A stretch of 64,000 nucleotides of DNA from NCBI GenBank assembly GCA_017354895.1, contig CP071493.1, positions 4,898,001 to 4,962,000 on the forward strand. Direction: 5' to 3'. Made by a program: the position numbers and the translations under genes. Below the pieces are notes generated by a model. It did not search any database and was not told where the DNA came from. It saw only the letters and a list, made by a program, of their open reading frames with translations. The DNA comes from Podospora comata (lineage: Eukaryota; Ascomycota; Sordariomycetes; Sordariales; Podosporaceae). This document shows positions 24,729-34,131 of this stretch, one piece after another. The first letter of the stretch is position 1. Each line of letters starts with the position of its first letter.

Positions 24729-24760
24729 ATTATAAATAATTCCTAGGAATTATTTATAAT
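24729..24760. repeat. Perfect 32-bp palindrome
   Basis: Two 16-nt arms (ATTATAAATAATTCCT and its exact reverse complement) meet with no spacer, centred on CCTAGG. It lies at the left limit of recognisable repeat copy B, so it may be a breakpoint of an inverted duplication. Confidence 0.9.
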
Positions 24761-24996
24761 CCTCGAAGAAGTAAAATGATTTATGTTTTAGCATTGGTCT
24801 ATATATATAGAGAAATTAGCTAGTATAGATAGATAGTATTGTAGTATGTAATACAAGTCACAATCGTTGGTATCTAAACTATTATGATCGAGACAAGCTA
24901 TTGTTGTATACTGTATAGCTGTACCAAACCAGGATTGTTCAGAAGTGCTTTTAACTAGTATCTTTTTTAGAAGTTCTGGATAGGGGTTCGTTACAT
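24745..24996 (-). repeat. Decayed repeat, copy B (inverted)
   Basis: This is the reverse-strand counterpart of copy A, covering the same blocks and extending past the point where copy A is cut by the LTR-like element. On the minus strand it retains an 85-codon open stretch that includes WFGTAIQYTTIACLDHN; no family is recognised. Confidence 0.7.
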
Positions 24997-25047
24997 AAAT
25001 CGATATAGCTAAATAGTACACAATAAAATATCTTAATATACACATAA

Positions 25048-25185
25048 AATACCGTAATTATAAGGTGTAATTATATACTACGGAATTATCTACTAGCTAT
25101 CTAGTCCCTCCGTATATGTAGACCTATGGATCACCTTGTAGCTCACTACACTCACCGTGATCCTGTCGCTCCGCTCCTAATTGAT
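25048..25185 (+). repeat. Decayed repeat, copy C
   Basis: This copy matches the 3' half of copy A (ACTATC then CTCCGTA, TAGACCTATG) and continues into blocks shared with copy B on the other strand (TAGCTC, TCGCTC, CCTAATTGAT). It lies head-to-head with copy B. Confidence 0.6.
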
Positions 25186-25559
25186 CCGTAATAATTAGCT
25201 AGAAACGTCCCGCGCTCCGTGCGTTAGTTCTTCTTCAACGATTGTGATAATTTTCTGAGATTTATATGCGTTTGCTAGAGTAGGTTTAGAGGCGGGAAAA
25301 GTATTGCCTAGGGGTGCGTGGTAGACGATTACTAAATTGTTAGTGAAGACCAGATTTTATTGGGCCACAGCGAGTTTTGGCTTTTTGCCGAGTTAAAGGG
25401 ATTGCTTGGATTCGAGTCTCGATTTCCTGACAAACCATCAAGGTCCTCGCCATTCAACTTTGTAATTATGCTTTGAGCAGCAGACAACCAAACACCACCT
25501 TCATCTCAAGCAATTGGGATCTATCTCTCCATTCTGGAACTCAGTTCCACTTCAGCATC

Positions 25560-28452
25560 ATGTACGACGAGGGACGGCACCGCTCCAGATCCCCATCGCG
25601 GGATGGCGGGCGCAGTGGAAGCTATCGCGACCGCGAATATCGTCGCCCTGATGAAAGAGGTGGCGACTACCGCCGCTCGAGGAAGGGTAAAACCACACGA
25701 TGAACCTGTCCTAGCAGAAGCACTCTACGATATCCGCTTGTTGCTTTGAGGTTTGCAAACTGTCGATATGGAGCAGAAGATGGCTAACTTTGGGTGTGTT
25801 TGCCTCGACCGCAAAAGATTCTCCAGCGCCTCCTTTGAGGAACCTCAACTACGACGACGATGACCAGGAGTATTACTCGAGACAAGCTGTCGGGAGCCTT
25901 CGCACTGGTGGCGACCCGGATCGCGGACGGTATCGGGGCGACAGGCCTCACAGCGGTGGACACCTACCACCGTCTGGTAGCCCGCCGTCGGACCGTTACG
26001 GGCGAGGAGATATCGATTTGGAACATAGTGAACGTTTTTCACGATACAATCCAGATCGCGATGTGTCACAAAGTCGGCCATCTCGAGATAGGAATCCTGG
26101 CGCTGGGCGTACGGGTGGTCGGGGTCACGGTCGTGGGGAGCACAGCGGTGCGGGTTCGGGCTTTGGCTCGTCCAAAGTGTTGATTCTTGAAGGTCTCACT
26201 GAGGGTGTTACCGAGCGCGACGTCCTCTACGGTCTCGACTTTGTAACCCGAGACCATCAGTTCTCGAGCGATCAAGTGAAGCTCGTTCGATTACGGTACG
26301 ATCAAAACGGTAGGTCGCTCATTCCTGGACCAAGTCTCTCGTCCCATCTTCCGTGTCGGAGGTGCTAATGCGGGGTGTTCAGGTCAGCGGATTGCAGCTG
26401 TCGAATTCCATCGTCGATCGCAGGTCGAAGACTTTCTGGACCAGTTCTATCCGGAAATTTCTTTTCCACTTCAGCATTCCCGCGGGAAGGACTCTGAGTT
26501 CTTCACCTTCGGCATTCAGGACCCTAATTACCGCGACAACATGCCTGATCCTCGGGAGTCACGGCGCGGTGGCCGAGAAGGCCGAGAAGATGATGGTTGG
26601 ACGTGTGTAACTGTATGTGCCGTCTATTTCGCCCTGTAAATGGTCTAAGACTAATCGACCGCAGTGCCATGTTGTTAACTACCCGCACCGAGCTGTGTGT
26701 TTCAAGTGCAAAACTGAACGTCCAGAGGATGATGGATATGGAGGTGGCCCATTATTAACTGGCGAGACCGACGAGTGCCCCCAGCAGATGCCGTCTCAAT
26801 ATGTCGTAATTCGCAACCTCGACCGTTCTGTCACAGAAGAGGTTCTGGCCAAAGGGGTCATGAAGTTATTTCTGGAGAACCCAGAGCCACCAAAAGAGGC
26901 CCCGAGCACCAACAAACTCAAATCAACGGCACCCACCAAGAGCACTGTCGGCATGGGCGCGAAGCCTGGCTCGTTGCGTCGTGTTTTCGTGATGCGAGAT
27001 CGCAGAAGCAACGAAAGTTGGAGATATGGCTTCGCCGAATTTGCCACTGTCGAGGATGCCGTGGCCGCCGTTCAGAAGTTCCAGGCATCGACAAAGTTCA
27101 CCATCGCCTCAAAGCCAGTCGTCGTTGCCTTTATTCACACAGGAGTTTTTGTTCCTTCGTTCGATCCTGTTACACCTGAGAATCAAGATCTCTCATTCAG
27201 CCCTATCTACAATCCTGCCGTTCGCATCAAGTACTGGGATGACCGCGCCTACCCTAGCGTACACGTTGTCACCACTGAACCTATCTCTGAGGTGTCACAG
27301 CCTGACAAGAGCAACAATGCCAATGATGATCCAACCAAAAATGTCTCCAAGACGTTCAAGAAGTTTAAGAAGGACCTGGGAGCTGCTGTTGGTGCCAAAC
27401 CCATCATGATGCCTCAGATGGAGTTGTGGGCCAAGAAGTCAGCTGAATTGCATGGTTCGAAAGCCAGGGCCACAGATCTCTCAAATACCAATACCGAGTC
27501 CTCCAACTTTAACCTCACGACCATCCGTGAGTCTGAGAGCACCGAGCCTGACGGTCCATTTGCGCCTCACTGGGCTGATCAGTACATTTCTTATGCCGAC
27601 TGGGAGGCGATGACATGCGTGGCTTGCGGCTGGAAAGCACCGACGGAGCGATCAACCCAAGAACGTAACGACCTACTTATTCACCACGAAGGGACAGCCC
27701 ATCTATTCTACCACGACCCCGAGATCAAGGACAAAGCCGCGGCTGCTCTCAGTGCTCTTGGCAAGAAGCACCGCACCATCATCCGCCGTACCCCCCGTCT
27801 CAAATCTGAACCTCTGCCCAAATACAAATCATACGCAGACTTTGACCGCCTCCGTTGTCTACTCTGCAAGCGCCAATTTCAGAAGATGGAAGTAATCTGG
27901 CTACACGAACAGCAAAGCGAACTCCACAAGCGGAACCTCGCCCACCCTAAAGCCCGCTCTCGCGCAGAGGAAGAGTTCAAGAAACTGGGCAAGAAACAAA
28001 GAAGCTGCATCCCCGACCAAGCCTTCTACCGCGAGTGGGAAGCGCAACTTAAGCGTAGTCAGCCCAACTATCGTGATCGAGCCTTGGAACGTAGGCAAGC
28101 TTTCCGTCAGCCGAAGAAACCCACCAATCAGCCCAAGACATCTGTGCCAGAAAAGAGGAAAGAACCTTGTTCGTTGTCCGCAGAGGCGGACACACCGGCC
28201 AAGAAGAGCAAAGGGGCGGGTATGCTGGCCAAGATGGGGTGGACGGCGGGTGCGGGACTTGGGGCCGAGGGGGCGGGGAGGACGGATGCGATTGCGACGG
28301 AGGTTTATGCTCCTGGTGTTGGGTTGGGGGCGGAGGGGAGTAAGCTTGGGGATGCTGGGGAGGAGGCGCAAAGGAGGACGAAGGGGGATTTTGGTGACTT
28401 TGTGGAGAAGACGAGGGATAGGGCTAGGGAGAGGTTTGATCGGTTGGGGTAA
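25560..28452 (+). CDS. RBM5/RBM10-like RNA-binding splicing factor with G-patch, 878 aa
   Basis: This is a nuclear pre-mRNA splicing factor type. Four exons (25560-25686, 25818-26309, 26383-26612, 26665-28452; total 2637 nt) have introns of 131, 73 and 52 nt. Domains in order: an RS/RD-rich N-terminus (HRSRSPSRDGGRSG); RRM1 from about residue 160 (KVLILEGLTEGVTERDVLYG); a RanBP2-type zinc finger at about 278-305, formed across intron 3 (WTCVTC then VNYPHRAVCFKCKTERP); RRM2 from about 320 (YVVIRNLDRSVTEEVLAKG); a CxxC patch near 601 (MTCVACGWKAP); a C2H2-like finger near 678 (RCLLCKRQFQKMEVIWLHEQ, with a following His); and a G-patch near 800 (AGMLAKMGWTAGAGLGAEG). The order RRM-ZnF-RRM-C2H2-G-patch is that of RBM5/RBM10. 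An aromatic OCRE repeat is not evident. G-patches usually bind DEAH helicases. The start is the ATG at the RD-rich N-terminus. Confidence 0.92.
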
Positions 28453-29422
28453 GAGAGGGGGGGGGGTTAATGATTATGATGTGTGTGTTTTGTAAAATAT
28501 TGAGGTTGGACTGGACGGTAGGAGATGACGTTATGGGTGTTGGATGATGGGGTGCGGTATACACCCGGCCGAGCGTGTTTCAATAAACCACTATAATTAA
28601 TATATCGGCTCCACGATAATAAGGCTTTGACTTCCGTTACTCTTTGATGTGTGAACTGTTGATGTGATATTGAAGCCTATCTTGCGTGCCCGGGGTTTCC
28701 TGTGGTTTTCTCTTTTCACTTAAATTATGTTGTCCAGCTCCAGCCCGAGCACTCACCCAGCCCGAGCACTCACCCAGCCCGAGCACTCACCCAGCCCGAG
28801 CACTCACCCAGCCCGAGCACTCACCCAGCCCGAGCACTCACCCAGCCCGAGCACTCATCATCGTAAATCACATCACCTCAATCACCATCACACAACTCAA
28901 AGTTCTCAAAATCAAAGCTAATTTGACCAGGCAAGGTGGCAGTCTCCCCCTCATCTACCACCACCCATTCGCTCACCACAAATAGCCCACACTACCAAAA
29001 ACCCATACATGCACAAGCAAAAGCCCCATCCGTCTCGCCTCCAACGCCAACACAATGCAAGTTGACCCCCTTTTCCCTTCATCCATCACCCCTTCCATCC
29101 TCCCATGCCGTGAGGCAACCCCCCAACATGCAACTCGACCAGTGCGTCTCCATCCTCCCCAGAACCACACCTCACCAGTCTATAATGAACAGAGGGAGAA
29201 AAAACAGGGAAAAGGGGGGAATCATGATGCCCATTACCACTACAGACTGCACAGAAACGGAAGGTGAAAACCCCCATAACCCATGACCTAGAAAAAGAAA
29301 AACGGACACCTGTCAAATCCTTGTCTGGACAAGGCAGAAAAAAAGACGAAACAAACATCAAAGGGAAGAAAAAAGAAAAGAAAAACCAGACAGAAAATAT
29401 TGGCATGGTAAAGGTAAAAAGT
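28453..29422. other. Region between convergent genes
   Basis: This stretch lies between the ends of the RBM5-like gene (plus) and the ULS1-like gene (minus). It contains a 17-bp minisatellite (28741-28857) and an A/C-rich stretch to 29420. No supported gene is seen. Confidence 0.5.
28741..28857 (+). repeat. 17-bp minisatellite, about 7 copies
   Basis: The unit cccgagcactcacccag is repeated head to tail without visible variation from 28744, with a seventh truncated copy. There are no spacers, so it is not a CRISPR array. Because 17 is not a multiple of three, any frame reads a 17-residue cycle, which argues against coding. Confidence 0.95.
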
Positions 29423-29652
29423 AGGCCTCACCCGCGTCCATTGTCCGCGTTTGTGTGTCCTCGAGGCCTTGTCTCCCGACAACAACACCTCCCAACCTCC
29501 AAACAAGGCCTCTCAACTCCATTTTGACGCCTTCCAGCCCCCAAACAAGGCCTGTTAAGTAAAAAATTGAGGCCTATCGACTATCCGCTGAGGCCTTCTC
29601 ACTCTCTACTGAGGCCTTTCGGTTCAATTCTGACGCCTATTGAGGGGGTCTC
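29423..29652 (+). repeat. Degenerate 21-bp repeat array at the 3' end of the ULS1-like gene
   Basis: About eleven units begin with (g/a)AGGCCT or GACGCCT at a spacing of nearly exactly 21 nt (29463, 29484, 29505, 29526, 29547, 29569, 29590, 29611, 29632). Only the first 7-8 bases are well kept; the rest varies. The last unit overlaps the stop codon of the ULS1-like gene at 29637. The same unit type fills the long last intron of that gene, in the same orientation. Confidence 0.8.
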
Positions 29653-32600
29653 GCGCCACCATTGAAGATGTAAGCTAGCTCCTGAACACCCAGTCTGCCC
29701 AGCTGCTTGCTCTTGTCTTCATCCAGGGCGCTCTCCACCAGCTCCCTCTTCTTCTCTTGCAAATCCATGATGCGGTCCTCGACCGTTTCCTTGACCAGGA
29801 TTCGGTGGACCTGCACCTCCTTTTGCTGCCCAATACGGTGGGCGCGGTCGACAGCCTGCATCTCGATAAATGGATTCCAGAAGGGATCGCAAATGATGAC
29901 GCGCGAAGCGCACGTCAGGTTCAGTCCCGCGTTACCAGCCCGGAGGGACACCAGCATGACCTTGTTTTCGGGGTTCTCTACAAAGTCTTGAACCGCTTCG
30001 TCGCGGTGGGTGCGCGACATGTCGCCAGTGTACCGGCAGTGACGCAGCTTGAGGCTGTACTTGATCTGGCATTCGATCAAGTCCAGCAGGGAGGTCCACT
30101 GAGAGAAAATGATGGTCTTCTCATTGGTTTCCTGGATCGTCTTCAGAAGCTCAATGACTTGGGTGACCTTCGCCGAGTCCTCCCAGTTATCGCGGAGGTA
30201 GTGCATATATCTCCGACGGGCCTCCTTGTTTCTGCCAGCCTCAAGGCGGAGTGTCCGCAGCTGACTTGGGTTGACCGGCTCAACCTTGCTCTTCCCCTTG
30301 CTCAGTTTGCTCTTCTCCTTGCCTTTCTTGGACGCCTTCGTGGTCTTCTTTTCCGCCCGTCTCGCTTCCTTTCGCGCCTTCGCTTCCGCCTTGGCTTCCG
30401 CCATCTTCATCGCCTGGGCTGTAGCTTCACCCTCACTGAGTTCATCTGAATCATCGTCTTCCACGATGAAGTCATTCAAACTGCCGACAGAATCATTGTC
30501 GGAATCCTCGTCTTCTGACGAGCCAGACCAGTCTGAAATCTCTGGCAGCCCCTCCTCCTTGACCTCTTCCTTAGGAAGAGTTTCCGGCATATGAATCTTT
30601 CGGAAGGTCGTGTACTTGATCACCTTTGAAGCATCAACGGGGCCGCGGCATTGCGGACACTTAGCACCGGCGTTCTCGTTACCTGTAAGAACATTGTTCC
30701 TGGCCGCGTTGTCTGTCAGCGAAGTGAAGCACTCTGAGCAGGTGTCATGGCCACAGGGTATAGCTAGGACTGGATCCTCGACGCCGTCATAACAGATAGG
30801 ACACTCAAAAGATTCGATGTCCTTGATACGCTGGATGACTGCAGCATCAAGCTTCCTGGCCAAATCATCCATGGTCTCGTCAGCGGTGGTTGCGCTGCCG
30901 ACGCACTCGAAATCAATCAAGTGAGGGTGGCAGCATGCTTGGCGAAGCCGCAGCAGAAGAACAAGAATATTGGAGTAGTTGCGACCAACAGTACCGGCAC
31001 GGAGGTATTTGTTGAAGACAACTTGCGACCTCTCTTCGAGGTCTTTGTAAAATTGTGTCTCATCCACTGAGAACTCTACAAACTCGGATCTCTCGGTCTT
31101 GGGGGGTAGAGTCAAGATGGGCTTGCCATCTATCTGCGAGGTTTTCATGCGCCTCAGCATGATGGCCTTGAGAACGGTCCGGAGTTTGTCCATGGCCTGC
31201 TTGCGAGCATACTCGTTGTTACCATTATTCCGGGGGCCGAGGCATTTAAACGCCGTTTGGAAGTGCCTATGTTCCCAAAAGGGCTTAATCCTCAAAAAAC
31301 GGATGAGTGGATAGAGCTCTGATACGTTGTTCATCATGGGCGTGCCAGTAAGGCACCAGCGGTAGGTGGCATTGATCTTGTGCACGCCCTTTGAGCCTTG
31401 GGTGTCCTTGTTTTTGATACACTGGGCTTCGTCGATGATGATGCGGTAAAAGGTGCTCTTGGGGTGAAGCAAGGGGCACTTTTTGGCAAGCTCGCCGTCG
31501 TCTCTCTCCGAATACAACGCAGCCGCGTTGCGTTGTTGCACGTGCTTCTCGTACTGGCGCCATTCCGAGGCGATTGAACCATACGTTGTGAGCACCACGT
31601 CGTAATTTATGAGCTCAGTGAATGGTATCTTCTTCTTCTGGTGGAGGAGGTAAACACTCATCTTATGAGTACCCCTCAGCTTGTTCTTGACCTCGTTTTC
31701 CCATTGTTTGATAAGGGCGACAGGTCCAATGATCAAATTAGTCTATTCAATATTAGCATTCAATGTGCTGAAAGATAAGCAGGACGCCTATTAAACTAGT
31801 TCAAGGCGTCCATTGCACTATTTCATGGATGCAACATTCCATTCAACACCCACAGACGACCAACAAACACATGTCATTATTCTTGGAAGGCGTTTAATAA
31901 TACGGTCGATGCGTCGAATGATAGTGTTGATGGGTTAAATGATGGTGATGATGCGTTAAATGGTAGTATCGATGCGTTAGGTGATAGTGTCGACCTTTAG
32001 TAATAGTGTCGAGGCCTTTACTGATAGTGTCGATGCCTTTGGCGGCGGTACCGAGGGCTGTAAAGAACAATGACATGCGTCTGTTGGACAAGTGCAGAAG
32101 TTGAAAGAGCTGCTGTATGTAAAGTAAATGCAACCAACACCTTGACAAGGCACGAACAGGCAAGCTAAACAAAAAGGAAGGGGTCTGAGAAGTTGCTTAC
32201 CCTCACTGCCTGGTCCTCAGAGGGCCTGGAAATCATCAACGCCAGGGTCGAGACCGTTTTACCAAGACCCATATCATCGGCCAGGATACCGCCTTTGTTT
32301 GACCCTGTCTCCATCTCCGCCATCCACTTCAGGGCAAGCTGTTGGTGCGGATAGAGGGGATACTTCATGCCCGCCGGTGTTTCACCCCGCTCCTCCTCGG
32401 GAATTTCCATATCAGGTCGAATATTCGAAAGAAGTTGTTGAATTTCCTCCTCTGTTTTGACAGGATTGTGCACAAAGTCATCCAGATAGTTCGCTAACCG
32501 CGGATTCAGGGGGTTCCCGTCCAGATCGGTCATGTTCTGGAAGTCAATGTTGTTTGCACGATGAATCGTTGAAGCAAGACTGGGTTGCCCTCCCAGGTAA

Positions 32601-34131
32601 TCCACGTCGGAGAAGTAGCTGCCGTTGTTCAGTAGACCTGGTCGATCGAGGCTGGCCAGTTGGCTAACGCTTGCAAAGCCTGGTAACGCGGATGGGTTCC
32701 AGGCTGGAATGGATCGGTTGTAGGATGGGTTCGGTGGGGGAAGAGTACGGCTAGAGGGATGGGTCGAGCGAGCCCCTTGTTGCCACAAAGCATAGCCGCC
32801 GGTAGCTACCTCGTCGCTGCCACTATCAGAATCTTCCCAGGCCCCCGGCATTTGAGGCATCCGATCGCTTTCCTCGCGGTTGATGCCATTCACTTGACTT
32901 GGAGTGATGCTCCATCCCGGACTCCCATTGGCCCTCCCTGGTTCAGACTTGACATTGACTCCACAGCTGTGTTGAAAGCTGCTAGCTTGTCGTGACTGGA
33001 TAGCTGGTGGTTGACCTCTTGGAACGATGCTCCAACCGGGACCCCCTGTAACCTGACTGGGCCCCGGTTTAACAGGCGTTGTGTTATGGGAGTAGCTGCT
33101 CGTGTGCGGTGTGTGAACGCCACCATACCTACGACTTGGCGTGGTGGTCCAGCCAGCGCCACCTGTAACATTTGACCCCGAGTTCGTTGGGTAGTTCCCA
33201 TTTCCATATAGTCCATTACTCTGCGCTCCAAACGATTCCGAAGTAATTCCCTGCAAAAGTCGTGGTCTGGTAGATAGAGAGATTTGATTGGACAACTGGC
33301 TGCTCGATGGTTGGCGGTGTGAAATTCGGTCGAATGCATTTGTTTGGCCAGTGGGTATCGATGAGCCGTACTCGGGTGCCGTCGAAGTGCCTTGCGATAA
33401 CTGCCTGGCAAAGGCAGCATCTTGATCAAGCTGGGCCTTCGATTGTTCATGGCGCCTTTCCACATCAAGAGCTCTCTGTTTGATACCCTGCCACGCATCG
33501 TCCCTATGTCAAAGGTTAGCACAGATCGACAGAGCGTGACACGAGACTGCTTGCCCAGTAAGGTCAATGGAAGATAATTCTTCATCTACGTCGTTGCTCC
33601 CAGGGCCCCCAAAACTGTAATCCCATCCCGGGCTCGGCGACGCTCGGTTGGAGTCATTTGGACCCCATATGGATGAAGAAACATTCAAGTGAGAGCTTCC
33701 GAAAGAACGCTTTCGAGATCCAGAGGCTGGCTGGTGGGGTGGAGGCCCTCCTCCAGGGCTCGAGCTTGGCGGGTTCGACATTCTCGAGGATGAGCCGTTG
33801 GCGGGGTAAGAAGATGCTGGGGACAATGATTAGCATGAGTTTGAATATGTGCATGTCCAAAACCTCTTTCGGGGCAGGGTTTTGAAGGACTTGGTTGCGT
33901 ACCTTTGCCTGTGGTAGGAGCTCTCGTCAGCACTGAACGCCATTCCGGCCATGGAGGAATGCAGGACTTGAACTAACCTTCTGACGAAGTCCCGCGGGCC
34001 CTCCTTTCCTTGAGTTTAATCAATTCAGCCTTGGCTTCCCGTATTTGCTTGTTGATTTCAGAAGTCCGCGGTTGCTCCAACAACGACCTCAGTATCGTCC
34101 CTTGAATCGCAATATCCTCTTCGAGGTCCAT
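29637..34131 (-). CDS. ULS1: ULS1/RIS1-like SNF2 translocase with RING finger, 1276 aa
   Basis: This is a DNA-dependent ATPase and predicted SUMO-targeted ubiquitin ligase acting on chromatin. The exons I infer are 34131-33978, 33908-33903 (6 nt), 33816-33555, 33503-32201 and 31742-29637, total 3831 nt, in frame throughout. The N-terminus is disordered with an IDLT SUMO-interacting motif at about 137-140 after an acidic DVDEE. The helicase core has Walker A GGILADDMGLGKT (Lys556), the DEAQ box IIIDEAQCIKN (679-682) and motif III CLTGTPMMNN. A C3HC4 RING (CPICYDGVEDPVLAIPCGH to CPQCRG, 889-940) sits between the two helicase lobes. It is followed by an acidic/basic linker including FIVEDDDSDE (a second SIM candidate), then lobe 2 with IIFSQWTSLLDL and motif VI AVDRAHRIGQ. 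An embedded RING is shared by Rad5/Rad16/ULS1/HLTF; the absence of a visible HIRAN domain plus the SIMs favours ULS1. The intron at 33504-33554 is GC-AG, and the last intron (458 nt) is repeat-built. Confidence 0.9.
31783..32072 (+). repeat. Degenerate 21-bp repeat array inside the last intron of the ULS1-like gene
   Basis: About fourteen 21-nt units occur in tandem, clearest at 31907-32051: cgatgcgtcgaatgatagtg-type units with starts at 31907, 31928, 31949, 31970, 31991 (19 nt), 32010 and 32031. Their 5' cores CGATGCGTT, CGAGGCCTTT and GACGCCTATT match the array at 29423-29652. The array makes up about 290 of the 458 nt of intron 31743-32200. Confidence 0.85.

Larger units (their letters stand above)
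23540..25250. other. AT-rich, TA-dinucleotide-rich island of decayed repeats
   Basis: About 1.7 kb is markedly richer in A, T and TA steps than everything around it. It holds no intact gene. At least three diverged copies of one repeat and an LTR-like insertion are recognisable (listed separately). Strong AT bias in repeats only, with differences between copies that look mainly C-to-T and G-to-A, suggests RIP-type mutation. I could not compute RIP indices. Confidence 0.7.

Noticed and set aside
24788-25045. Minus-strand 85-codon frame in the AT-rich island as a gene
   Set aside because: It is part of decayed repeat copy B; the matching stretch in copy A is not open, so it is treated as a repeat remnant.
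28741-28857. Possible CRISPR-like direct repeats
   Set aside because: Units are adjacent with no unique spacers, there are no cas genes, and the genome is eukaryotic.
28686-28985. Plus-strand frames with a Pro/Ser/His repeat peptide
   Set aside because: They are produced entirely by the 17-bp minisatellite, and two frames are open equally.
31894-32172. A 92-codon minus-strand frame with heptad-like KGIDTIS/THRYYHL repeats
   Set aside because: It lies inside the 458-nt intron and is a by-product of the 21-bp (seven-codon) repeat period; it is out of frame with the flanking exons and has no start context.
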